Assembly: GCA_003130835.1 (NCBI GenBank)
Contig: QEXX01000041.1
Location: forward strand, 1 to 37,168
Direction: 5' to 3'
DNA from: Anaerolineae bacterium
GTDB taxonomy: Bacteria; Chloroflexota; Anaerolineae; Anaerolineales; UBA4823
DNA: 37,168 bases
Shown one piece after another: positions 18,661 through 26,234 of the stretch (position 1 is the stretch's first letter; every line of letters starts with the position of its first letter). The translations under genes were made by a program, and so were the position numbers. Below the pieces are notes generated by a model. It had not been told where the DNA came from. It ran no database searches and was given only the letters and a program-made list of their open reading frames with translations.

Positions 18661-19611
18661 ATGAAATGCCGCAAGTGCGATCAAAAAGCAGTGATCAACA
18701 TGCGTCAGCACAAACTGGCTCTGTGCGCCGTGCATTTTCCACAATGGATGGTCGAGCAAACCCAGCGATTCATTGAGAAGTACCGCATGTTCACACCCAA
18801 AGAGCGGGTTTTGGTAGCCGTCTCCGGCGGCAAGGATTCGCTCTCTTTGTGGGATATCCTGTGGCAGCTTGGCTATACCGCTGATGGTGTCTATATCGCT
18901 TTAGGGATCGATGGAGGCTTTGGATACTCTCGAAAATCGCAAGAACTTTGTGAAAAATTTGCCGCCCAACGCGGTTTAAAGCTGATCGTGGTTGATGCCG
19001 CCCAGCAGCTTGGGGCGACCATTCCCGAACTGGCCGCCATCACCCAGCGGGGCAAGAACAAACCCTGCTCAGTGTGTGGCTTGACCAAACGGCATATTCT
19101 CGATCAAGTTGCCCGAGAAGGACAGTATGATGTGCTTGCCACCGGCCATAACTTGGATGACGAGGTGGCTGTCTTGTTCGGTAATACCTTGAATTGGAAT
19201 GTTGGCTATCTCTCCCGCCAAAGCCCGGTCTTGCCAGCTCGTCACGCCGGCTTGGTGCGTAAAGTGAAACCGCTTTGTCGTTTCTATGAGCGCGAAATGG
19301 CTGCTTACGCCCTCGTGCGCGGCATTGAATATATCTATGAGGAATGTCCGCATGCCGAGGGTTCAACCACCATTTACTACAAAACGCTGCTCAATCAACT
19401 GGAAACAGATCGCCCAGGCGCCAAATTGAGTTTCTATCTAGCTTTCCTACAAGCCAAAGAAAAGGGATTCTTGGCTCAACCGCAGACAGAAGATGATGAA
19501 GAAGGGATTGGCGCAGCAGGAGAACATCTCCACACCTGCCCGAGCTGCGGCGGGCCGACCACGCTAGAAGGTTTGTGCGCTTTCTGCCGCATGGTGGAAA
19601 AGGTAAAGTGA
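18661..19611 (+). CDS. ttuA: tRNA-5-methyluridine(54) 2-sulfurtransferase, TtuA type
   Basis: This 316-residue PP-loop ATPase should activate U54 of tRNA by adenylation and replace the 2-oxygen with sulfur. Motifs in order are an N-terminal zinc finger (C3, C6, C22, H25), the PP-loop SGGKDS (55-60), C136 and C139 in PCSVCGLTKR, TGHNLDDE (161-168), C229 in EECPHAEG, and a C-terminal zinc finger (C293, C296, C306, C309). The three middle cysteines match the [4Fe-4S] ligands of TtuA, and the two zinc fingers separate it from TtcA. The 2-thio modification stabilises tRNA at high temperature and is best known in thermophiles. It is downstream of ttuB in one transcription unit and ends before a strong hairpin terminator. 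Confidence 0.9.
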   Translation: MKCRKCDQKAVINMRQHKLALCAVHFPQWMVEQTQRFIEKYRMFTPKERVLVAVSGGKDSLSLWDILWQLGYTADGVYIALGIDGGFGYSRKSQELCEKFAAQRGLKLIVVDAAQQLGATIPELAAITQRGKNKPCSVCGLTKRHILDQVAREGQYDVLATGHNLDDEVAVLFGNTLNWNVGYLSRQSPVLPARHAGLVRKVKPLCRFYEREMAAYALVRGIEYIYEECPHAEGSTTIYYKTLLNQLETDRPGAKLSFYLAFLQAKEKGFLAQPQTEDDEEGIGAAGEHLHTCPSCGGPTTLEGLCAFCRMVEKVK

Positions 19612-19626
19612 TGCAAACATATAACG

Positions 19627-19658
19627 AAAGCAGGTCGGAAATCTCCCGACCTGCTTTT
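19627..19658. terminator. Bidirectional terminator between ttuA and glnA
   Basis: A 12-bp perfect stem (AAAGCAGGTCGG pairs with CCGACCTGCTTT) around a seven-base loop is followed by a T-run on the plus strand. Convergent genes end on both sides, so it probably serves both. Confidence 0.85.
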
Positions 19659-19681
19659 GTGCATTGAGGAGGCGAAAATCG

Positions 19682-21019
19682 CTAAGCGGTCTCTAAATAG
19701 CGTTCCAACTCCCAATCGGTCACCTTCATGCGTGATTCTTCGACTTCTGCCCACTTGGCGCGTTGGAAGGCATCATAGGTAAACGGCCCAAGGGCCTCCT
19801 TGAGAACCTCATCCTTATCCAATTCACGCAGCGCCTCAGAGAGCGAACCGGGTAACTCAGCAATGTTCATTTGAGCGCGTTCTTCTGCCGTGAGGTGATA
19901 GACATTGACATTGTTCAAGGGCTGCGGACAGGGCAATTGACGGTCAATACCATCCAAAGCCGCCGCCAGCATCACCGTAAAGGCAAGGTAGGGGTTACAG
20001 GAGGGGTCGGGGCAACGCAATTCAGCCCGCACCGATTTTTCGCGGCCTTTGGTAAATTGGGGTATGCGAATTAGAGCCGAGCGATTAATTTGCGCCCAGC
20101 CGATATAGACCGGGGCTTCATAGCCGGGCACTAATCGTTTATAGGAATTGACGGTTGGCGCTACCACGGCCGAGAGGGCGCGTGCATGATGCAACTGACC
20201 GGCAATAAACCCTCTACCTATCTCCGAAAGGTGATACTCATCGTTCGGATCGGAGAATAAATTCTTACCATCTTTGCTGAACAGCGACTGGTGACAGTGC
20301 ATCCCGGAGCCGTTGATGCCGAAGATCGGTTTTGGCATAAACGAAGCCACCAAACCGTGCTGAGCGGCGATGGCTTTGACGGTATATTTTAGGGTCAGCA
20401 CCTTGTCTGCTGTTCGTAAAGCATCATCGTACTGAAAATCAATTTCGTGTTGCCCGAGGGCAACCTCGTGGTGTCCCATTTCGACATCCAAGCCCATACT
20501 TGCTAGGGCTTCCATCAGTTCGGTGCGTACCCGCACGGCCTCATCGTTGGCAGAGAAGTCAAAGTAGCTGCCGACATCATGAGGCACAGGGTGAATCATG
20601 TCCGGACCATTGCGCCGAAAGAGAAAGAATTCCGGCTCTGGACCGACGTTATACACCCAACCACGTTGTTCAAGCTTGGCTAAGATACTCTTGAGGGTGC
20701 CGCGCGGGTCTCCCTCAAAGGGTTCGCCAGAAGGGGTGTAAATATCGCAAAAAATGCGCGCCCGCCGCAGCTCAGGAGGCGTCCAAGGAAGGACCGCATA
20801 CGTAGAAGGATCCAAAACCAAGCGCATATCGCTTTCTTGGATGCGCGCAAAGCCTTCGATGGAGGAACCATCGAACCAGACCCCTTCCTCTAATGCTTGG
20901 GGCAAACGGTTGACTGGGATGTCCACCGATTTGACGGCACCGGTTACATCCGTAAATTGGAGCGAGATAAATTTGACCTGATCGGTTTGGACTGTTTTGA
21001 GCAATTCTTCGGGTTTCAT
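19682..21019 (-). CDS. glnA: Glutamine synthetase, type I (alpha-like)
   Basis: This 445-residue enzyme condenses glutamate and ammonia using ATP. Typical GSI motifs are present: WFDGSSIEGF (about 48-57), GPEPEFFLF, the ATP-binding SFMPKPIFGINGSGMHCHQS, and NRSALIRIP. The length is close to the roughly 444 residues of GSI-alpha enzymes. An Arg follows EGFA (ARIQESDM), in the place of the arginine involved in feedback inhibition of alpha-type enzymes. I see no clear adenylylation-site Tyr motif in the C-terminal third. That points to an enzyme controlled by feedback rather than adenylylation. The ATG overlaps the FmdB stop as ATGA and has GGAGAG five bases upstream, so the two are coupled. Confidence 0.95.
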   Translation of the reverse strand: MKPEELLKTVQTDQVKFISLQFTDVTGAVKSVDIPVNRLPQALEEGVWFDGSSIEGFARIQESDMRLVLDPSTYAVLPWTPPELRRARIFCDIYTPSGEPFEGDPRGTLKSILAKLEQRGWVYNVGPEPEFFLFRRNGPDMIHPVPHDVGSYFDFSANDEAVRVRTELMEALASMGLDVEMGHHEVALGQHEIDFQYDDALRTADKVLTLKYTVKAIAAQHGLVASFMPKPIFGINGSGMHCHQSLFSKDGKNLFSDPNDEYHLSEIGRGFIAGQLHHARALSAVVAPTVNSYKRLVPGYEAPVYIGWAQINRSALIRIPQFTKGREKSVRAELRCPDPSCNPYLAFTVMLAAALDGIDRQLPCPQPLNNVNVYHLTAEERAQMNIAELPGSLSEALRELDKDEVLKEALGPFTYDAFQRAKWAEVEESRMKVTDWELERYLETA

Positions 21020-21318
21020 GTTGACTCTCCTGATGAAGATGATTTGGCAGCCGTTTCGGTCTTCGCTGTATCGGTCTTTGACGCTGATGGAGTATGGTCT
21101 CGCTCCGAGCTTGAGGACGTTCGACTCGCTCCGGAAGGAGATCGGTGATCGGTAGCGTAAAAACCTGAGCCTTTGAAGACAATCCCAACCGGCGTATAGA
21201 CTTTCCGTAAAGCGTTTTTATTGCATTCAGGACACCGCACCAAAGGCGGGTCGTTGAAACGCTGTTGTTGCTCAAATCGAATACCGCAGTTTTCACAATG
21301 ATACGTATAGATCGGCAT
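21016..21318 (-). CDS. FmdB-family zinc-ribbon protein
   Basis: This 100-residue protein starts MPIYTYHCENCG and has two CxxC pairs (C8/C11, C29/C32), the hallmark of the FmdB/CxxC_CXXC_SSSS family. The second half (about 55-100) is Ser/Thr/Lys-rich and probably disordered. Family members have been proposed as regulators or small metal-binding proteins, but no activity is firmly known. An AGGTGA lies just before the ATG and a near-consensus promoter sits upstream (21354-21382). Its stop overlaps the glutamine synthetase start by four bases, so it leads the glnA transcript and sets the reinitiation level for glnA. Regulation of glnA by this protein is possible but not shown. Confidence 0.88.
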   Translation of the reverse strand: MPIYTYHCENCGIRFEQQQRFNDPPLVRCPECNKNALRKVYTPVGIVFKGSGFYATDHRSPSGASRTSSSSERDHTPSASKTDTAKTETAAKSSSSGEST

Positions 21319-21353
21319 ATTTCACCTCTCTTCAATACGCTAAATATCAGGTA

Positions 21354-21382
21354 ATTATAATGCTCCGAATCTGTCTTGTCTA
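21354..21382 (-). promoter_or_regulatory. Promoter of fmdB-glnA
   Basis: Minus-strand TAGACA (21382-21377), a 17-base spacer and perfect TATAAT (21359-21354): 11 of 12 consensus positions. The expected start is about 29 bases before the FmdB ATG. Confidence 0.7.
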
Positions 21383-21425
21383 GTGAATAAGCTAAAATTT
21401 TTTAAGAATAATCCGCAAACAAACT

Positions 21426-21454
21426 TTGACATTTCCCTTCCTAAGGGGTATAAT
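21426..21454 (+). promoter_or_regulatory. Perfect sigma-70 promoter of the S1-domain gene
   Basis: TTGACA (21426-21431), a 17-base spacer and TATAAT (21449-21454), an exact consensus. It shows that the open frame upstream of 21546 is promoter and leader, not coding. The expected start is near 21461, leaving a leader of about 85 bases. Confidence 0.8.
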
Positions 21455-21490
21455 CCTTCATCGCGGTTCTTACTGCCTTGATGAAGGATT
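21452..21490. promoter_or_regulatory. 11-bp inverted repeat around the S1-gene transcription start
   Basis: AATCCTTCATC (21452-21462) and its exact reverse complement (21480-21490) are separated by 17 bases. The left arm overlaps the end of the -10 box, and most of it is upstream of the expected start, so it acts more likely as DNA (operator half-sites) than as an RNA hairpin. A second small inverted repeat, CCACC/GGTGG (21495-21510), lies just downstream in the leader. Confidence 0.45.
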
Positions 21491-21545
21491 ATTCCCACCA
21501 GAATCGGTGGTTAACTTTTCAATAGAAAGAGTGGAGAGTGGCGCT

Positions 21546-22328
21546 ATGGAAGCAAACGAGATAGCAGCCCCAGTTTCAGAACAATCAATTCCCTTAGAGG
21601 GAATCAAACGTAAGATGAAATTTAAAGGTGTGGTCAAAAAGATTAACATCGCCGGGGCAATTGTGGATGTAGGCTTAAGCATCCCTGGTGTTGTCCATAT
21701 TTCACAATTACAAGAAGGTGAAACCAAGCGCGTCGAGGATGTCGTACAGGTAGGGCAAGAGGTCGAAGTCTGGGTGCGCAGGGTGGATGCGAAGAAGCAG
21801 CGCTTGGAATTAACCATGATCAAGCCTCTCGATTTAGAATGGCGTGAAATTACCAAAGGCATGGTTGTGAAGGGCAAAGTGACCCGCATCGAGAAGTTCG
21901 GTATTTTTGTCGATATCGGCGCCGAACGGCCCGGCTTGGTTCACATTAGTGAGATGACGCATGGCTACATCAAGTCGCCATCCGATCTGGTCAAAGAAGG
22001 CGATGAAATTGAGGCGCAAGTGCTCGAGGTCAACCGCCGCAAGAAGCAAATTAAACTGTCGATGAAAGCGCTCGAAGCTCCCCCACCGCCTCCTGCGCCA
22101 CCGCCAAGCAAAGCCACCACAGCGGAAAAAGAAACAGCCAAAGAGACACCCGAACTGCCCGCGGCTGAAAGCGAACCGACCGCCATGGAAATCGCCCTGC
22201 GAGAGGCGATGGAACGTTCGAACATCAAATTGGGAACGTTGGTTGGGGTGCGCAAGCGTAAGAAAAGGGCGCCCGATCAGCAATTCGAGCAACTGTTTGA
22301 TCGCACCCTGCAAAATCGGCGCAAGTGA
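21546..22328 (+). CDS. RNA-binding protein with two S1 domains
   Basis: This 260-residue protein has two S1 OB-fold domains (about 22-92 and 104-174), with strand patterns such as GVVKKINIAGAIVDVGLSIP and GKVTRIEKFGIFVDIGAERP, each followed by VHIS. After the domains come a Pro-rich linker (APPPPPAPPPSK) and an acidic then basic tail (RKRKKRA). Proteins with few S1 repeats can act like ribosomal protein S1 in mRNA binding on the 30S subunit, or as general RNA-binding regulators. Two repeats are fewer than in classical S1 (four to six). The ATG at 21546 has GGAGAG seven bases upstream. Longer in-frame starts would lie inside the promoter. A terminator hairpin follows. Confidence 0.88.
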   Translation: MEANEIAAPVSEQSIPLEGIKRKMKFKGVVKKINIAGAIVDVGLSIPGVVHISQLQEGETKRVEDVVQVGQEVEVWVRRVDAKKQRLELTMIKPLDLEWREITKGMVVKGKVTRIEKFGIFVDIGAERPGLVHISEMTHGYIKSPSDLVKEGDEIEAQVLEVNRRKKQIKLSMKALEAPPPPPAPPPSKATTAEKETAKETPELPAAESEPTAMEIALREAMERSNIKLGTLVGVRKRKKRAPDQQFEQLFDRTLQNRRK

Positions 22329-22356
22329 CTTCATCCTTACCGATGATGGCAAAGGG

Positions 22357-22390
22357 AAAAGCGTGGGAAGATGAATTCCCACGCTTTTTT
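22357..22390. terminator. Bidirectional terminator between the S1 gene and dnaK
   Basis: A 13-bp perfect stem (AAAAGCGTGGGAA pairs with TTCCCACGCTTTT), six-base loop and T-run on the plus strand; the minus strand also ends in T-rich sequence. Convergent genes lie on both sides. Confidence 0.88.
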
Positions 22391-22397
22391 GCTGATC

Positions 22398-24287
22398 TTA
22401 GGCTTCGCGAAACTCGCCTTCAACCACTTCGCCTTCACCGCTGCTCGAATGGCCATTGCCACTGCTTGCGGCAGTGCTTTGCGCTTGCTGAGCGTAAAGC
22501 TGCTGGCTAATGGCATGGAAGGCGTTTTGCAACTCTTCGGTGAGCCGCCGAATTCTCTCGGTGTCATCACCTTGAGCAGCCTGACGCAAGTCGTTGATCT
22601 TGCGTTGGATCGACTCGCGCTCGCCAGCCGGCACTTTATCACCCAATTCGCGCAGGGTTTTTTCCGTCTGATAGGCTAATTGATCCGCCGTGTTGCGGGC
22701 TTCGACCAATTCGCGCCGTCTTCGGTCTTCGGCTTCATGTTCGCGCGCTTCGCGAATCATGCGTTCGATCTCGTCCTTGTTCAAGTTGGTCGAAGCTGTG
22801 ATGGTCACTTTTTGTTCTTTGCCGGTTGCCTTATCCTTGGCGGTCACATTCAGAATGCCGTTGGCGTCGATATCGAAGGTGACTTCGATCTGAGGCACAC
22901 CGCGCGGCGCCGGGGGAATACCCTCCAAGCGGAAGCGGCCTAGGCTCATGTTATCGGCGGCCATCGGACGTTCACCCTGCAAAATGTGGATATCTACGGC
23001 GGTCTGGTTGTCTTCGGCTGTGGAGAAGATCTCGCTGCGGCGCACCGGAATGGTGGTGTTGCGCTCGATCAGGGTGGTCATCACCCCGCCTAGAGTCTCC
23101 ACTCCCAGCGACAAGGGCGTGACATCCAGCAGAAGGACATCTTTTACTTCACCCGCTAAGACACCGCCTTGGATAGCTGCTCCGATAGCAACCACCTCAT
23201 CAGGATTCACGCCTTTATGAGGTTCTTTGTTGGTCAATGAACGCACAAGGTCTTGCACCATGGGCATGCGAGTCGCACCACCGACCAAGACCACCTCGTC
23301 GATATCCGAGGCCTTCAAGCCGGCATCCTTTAGGGCAGCATTGAACGGACCGCGCAGCCGCGCCACTAAATCCTCGGTGAGTTGTTCAAATTTAGCGCGG
23401 CTCAATTTCATTTGGAGATGTTTTGGTCCCGCAGCATCAGCCGTGATGTACGGCAAGTTGATCTCCGTCTCCATGACACTGGAAAGCTCGATCTTGGCTT
23501 TCTCGGCGGCCTCGCGCAGGCGTTGCAACGCTTGGCGGTCGGTACGCAGGTCAATGCCATGTTCTTTCTTGAACTCATCGGCCACCCAATTGACGATCCG
23601 CTCATCCCAGTCATCTCCGCCCAGATGAGTATCGCCGTTGGTGGCTTTGACCTCAATCACACCTTCACCTACTTCCAGAATGCTGACATCGAAGGTGCCA
23701 CCACCGAGGTCAAAAACCAGGATGGTTTCATTTTCTTTCTTATCAAGGCCGTAGGCTAAAGCGGCTGCCGTCGGCTCGTTAATGATGCGCACCACATCCA
23801 AGCCCGCAATACGACCGGCATCTTTTGTGGCTTGACGTTGGCTATCGTTGAAGTAGGCTGGCACGGTAATAACCGCTTTGGTCACGGGTTCACCTAAATA
23901 CGCTTCGGCATCGGCTTTAAGCTTGCCAAGAACCATCGCCGAGATCTCTTGCGGGCTGTACTCGCGTCCAGTGACAGGGATTTTAACCCGCGCATCATTG
24001 GCAGGGCCACGCACTACCTGATAGGAGACCATCCTGCGCTCGGTTTCGACCTCATCGAAACGGCGCCCCATAAAACGCTTGATGGAATACACGGTATTCT
24101 CCGGGTTGATCACCGCCTGCCGTTTGGCAGTTTGCCCTACCAAGCGTTCGCCGTTCTTGTTGAAGGCAACTACAGACGGACACAGATGCCCTCCCTCTGC
24201 AGTTGGAATTACGGTCGGGTCGCCACCTTCCATCACAGCCACGACGCTGTTGGTTGTTCCAAGGTCAATACCAATAATCTTTGACAT
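22398..24287 (-). CDS. dnaK: Molecular chaperone DnaK (Hsp70)
   Basis: This 629-residue chaperone binds exposed hydrophobic stretches of client proteins in cycles of ATP hydrolysis. The ATPase domain starts [18 protein letters not shown], and has [22 protein letters not shown] and the [10 protein letters not shown] phosphate loop. The substrate-binding domain contains [13 protein letters not shown] and the lid helices follow. The C-terminus ([12 protein letters not shown]) is an EEVD-like acidic end. A strong GAGAGGAGAGG lies just before the ATG. dnaJ and grpE are not beside it, so this is a stand-alone dnaK, unlike the common grpE-dnaK-dnaJ operon. I found no CIRCE element upstream. Its heat regulation is unknown. 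Confidence 0.97.
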   Translation of the reverse strand: MSKIIGIDLGTTNSVVAVMEGGDPTVIPTAEGGHLCPSVVAFNKNGERLVGQTAKRQAVINPENTVYSIKRFMGRRFDEVETERRMVSYQVVRGPANDARVKIPVTGREYSPQEISAMVLGKLKADAEAYLGEPVTKAVITVPAYFNDSQRQATKDAGRIAGLDVVRIINEPTAAALAYGLDKKENETILVFDLGGGTFDVSILEVGEGVIEVKATNGDTHLGGDDWDERIVNWVADEFKKEHGIDLRTDRQALQRLREAAEKAKIELSSVMETEINLPYITADAAGPKHLQMKLSRAKFEQLTEDLVARLRGPFNAALKDAGLKASDIDEVVLVGGATRMPMVQDLVRSLTNKEPHKGVNPDEVVAIGAAIQGGVLAGEVKDVLLLDVTPLSLGVETLGGVMTTLIERNTTIPVRRSEIFSTAEDNQTAVDIHILQGERPMAADNMSLGRFRLEGIPPAPRGVPQIEVTFDIDANGILNVTAKDKATGKEQKVTITASTNLNKDEIERMIREAREHEAEDRRRRELVEARNTADQLAYQTEKTLRELGDKVPAGERESIQRKINDLRQAAQGDDTERIRRLTEELQNAFHAISQQLYAQQAQSTAASSGNGHSSSGEGEVVEGEFREA

Positions 24288-24845
24288 AATCCTCTCCTCT
24301 CTTCTAGAGTTTGCTTTCTATCCTGCTCTAGGTTAACCCATCTATGCAAGAAAATCATTAACATCGCATAGGAAATTTGTTTATTTCTTTCCTGCAAAAG
24401 ACACAAGATTGCGCGCAAAGTGAGACCAAATTATTTTTAAGGCTTAACTTTATCAATCTCCATTAACATCCTCGTTTGCCCAAAGATACCGCCATATATA
24501 GGGGCTTAAGGATAGAATATACTTCTATATGGGTAAATCTATCTTGCACGTTATAGCATCTAGAATAATTAACTTTGCATCGACTCAATCTTCTGCTAAC
24601 CTTAAAAATTTCAATATTTTTAGCCGGGCGTAGGATAAGCGTCTTGCACACAAACGGCTTCTTCTGTACAATGCTACAGAAGAGAACGCCTACCAAGGAA
24701 TTTGCGCCTTTGTAGAAAGCAAAGATCATCGCAAACCTCTCGTCTTCCGATAAAAAGCTGTACATCTCCCTTATCAAAACCCCGCCGGATGGGTGAGCGA
24801 GGATGCGCTGAGGTTTTGCGTAATCATAAGACGAGGAGACAACGC
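24288..24845. other. Long divergent intergenic region between dnaK and dnaA
   Basis: This 558-base stretch carries no convincing gene and is AT-rich compared with its neighbours. It holds a 7-bp AT hairpin (TAAAAAT/ATTTTTA, 24603-24622) and a 9-bp hairpin (TCTTCTGTA/TACAGAAGA, 24660-24683), with a GTAGG (24630-24634) that could pair with CCTAC (24689-24693) outside it. A region upstream of dnaA could hold the replication origin. I found only loose DnaA-box-like words and no cluster of the canonical TTATCCACA, so oriC is not supported by what I can see. Confidence 0.5.
24644..24672 (+). promoter_or_regulatory. Possible promoter of dnaA
   Basis: TTGCAC (24644-24649), 17-base spacer, TACAAT (24667-24672). 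The -35 is weak (only TTG matches). The -10 lies in the loop side of the 24660-24683 hairpin, so supercoiling or a bound protein could affect it. The leader would be about 165 bases. Confidence 0.35.
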
Positions 24846-26195
24846 ATGAAAGCAGAACAAGCTTGGCAAGCTGCGATTGGACAACTGCAAATTGAGATGC
24901 CGCGCGCTGCCTTTGACACGTGGGTGCGGCAGACAGAATTTCTCACTTATGAGGATGGTTGTTTCATCATCGGCGCCCCCAATGCTTACGCCTGCGATTG
25001 GTTACAAAGCCGCTTAACCAGCGCTGTCAGCCGCCTTTTGACCGGTCTGATGGGACGTTCGGTGCAAGTGCGCTTCACGGTTTGGCAAAATCCCAATGCC
25101 ACCGAAGCAACCCCAAATGAGGAGCCCGAATGGATTGCTCCGGCGGCTCCCGTCTCCTCTAAGAACGGAAACTTAAACCCTCGCTATACCTTCGAAAATT
25201 ACGTGGTGGGAGCCAATAATCGCCTAGCTCACGCAGCCTCTCTGGCTGTAGCAGATAAACCAGCGGTTGCCTATAACCCCCTTTTCATTTATGGTGGCGT
25301 GGGGTTGGGCAAGACGCACTTGCTCCATGCGATCGGGAACCTTTGCTCTGAGCGGGGTTTACAAGTTCTATATGTTTCTGCTGAAGAGTTCACCAATGAC
25401 TTAATCAACGCCATTCGATCTCAAAACACCCAATCCTTCCGCGAGAAATATCGTCGCATCGATGTCTTGTTGCTCGATGATATTCAATTTATCGCCGGCA
25501 AAGAGTCGACTCAAGAAGAGTTCTTTCACACCTTTAACACCTTGCACGGGCAAAACAAACAAATTGTGATCTCCTCTGACCGACCGCCGAAAGCCTTAGT
25601 GACCCTAGAAGAACGCTTGCGCTCGCGTGTCGAATGGGGCTTGACGGTGGACATCCAACCTCCAGACCTCGAAACCCGCATCGCCATCCTGCGCCATAAG
25701 GCAGAACGAAATGGTTACTCCATTCCCACGGAGTTCTTAGAACGCATCGCCAAGCGAGTTCAGTCCAATATTCGCGAGCTGGAAGGTGCCTTGAACCGGG
25801 TTGCTGCCTATGCTCAACTCAGCGGTGCGCCCATTACCCCACAGTTAATTGATACGGTGTTAAGTGATTTTTTACCCCGCCGCCCAGAGATCAAAGCGGA
25901 GCAGGTCATCCAAGCCATCTGTCAGTTTTACAATATTCCGATGCAACGGTTATTTAGCGCTGAACGCAGCCGCAAAGTTGCCCTGCCACGTCAGATTGCT
26001 ATGTACCTTTTGCACAAAGAAGCGCAATGCTCTCTGCCACAAATTGGCGAATTGTTGGGCGGGCGGGACCACACAACTGTCCTATATGGCTGTGAAAAAA
26101 TCGAAGATTTGCTGGAACGGGATGAGAATCTGCGCCGCCAAGTCAATCAAATCCGCGCACAACTCTTCCAAAAGCCCGTTGGGTTACCAGCTTAG
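24846..26195 (+). CDS. dnaA: Chromosomal replication initiator DnaA
   Basis: This 449-residue AAA+ protein binds DnaA boxes at the origin, opens DNA and loads the helicase. Domain I is residues 1-80 (QAWQAAIGQLQIEMPRAAFDTW), a short linker follows to about 110, domain III has Walker A GGVGLGKT (150-157) and Walker B LLLDDIQF (208-215), and domain IV ends with the DnaA signature GGRDHTTVLYG. The ATG at 24846 has GAGGAG about eight bases upstream and gives the normal N-terminus. The open frame extends 48 codons further upstream, but that part has no DnaA-like sequence. dnaN does not follow: the next gene is convergent. Separated dnaA and dnaN is a less usual layout. Confidence 0.96.
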   Translation: MKAEQAWQAAIGQLQIEMPRAAFDTWVRQTEFLTYEDGCFIIGAPNAYACDWLQSRLTSAVSRLLTGLMGRSVQVRFTVWQNPNATEATPNEEPEWIAPAAPVSSKNGNLNPRYTFENYVVGANNRLAHAASLAVADKPAVAYNPLFIYGGVGLGKTHLLHAIGNLCSERGLQVLYVSAEEFTNDLINAIRSQNTQSFREKYRRIDVLLLDDIQFIAGKESTQEEFFHTFNTLHGQNKQIVISSDRPPKALVTLEERLRSRVEWGLTVDIQPPDLETRIAILRHKAERNGYSIPTEFLERIAKRVQSNIRELEGALNRVAAYAQLSGAPITPQLIDTVLSDFLPRRPEIKAEQVIQAICQFYNIPMQRLFSAERSRKVALPRQIAMYLLHKEAQCSLPQIGELLGGRDHTTVLYGCEKIEDLLERDENLRRQVNQIRAQLFQKPVGLPA

Positions 26196-26234
26196 TAGTC
26201 TCCTGCCAAAGAGAAAAAGATCAATTGCTCTCTT

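Noticed and set aside
21426-21545. N-terminal extension of the S1-domain protein
   Set aside because: It covers the consensus promoter and leader; the ATG at 21546 has a Shine-Dalgarno and starts the protein properly.
24702-24845. 48-codon N-terminal extension of DnaA
   Set aside because: No DnaA-like sequence, and the ATG at 24846 has GAGGAG and the normal DnaA N-terminus.
24288-24845. CIRCE (HrcA) site or canonical DnaA boxes
   Set aside because: No TTAGCACTC-N9-GAGTGCTAA and no TTATCCACA cluster; only loose words such as TTATCCTAC on one strand.
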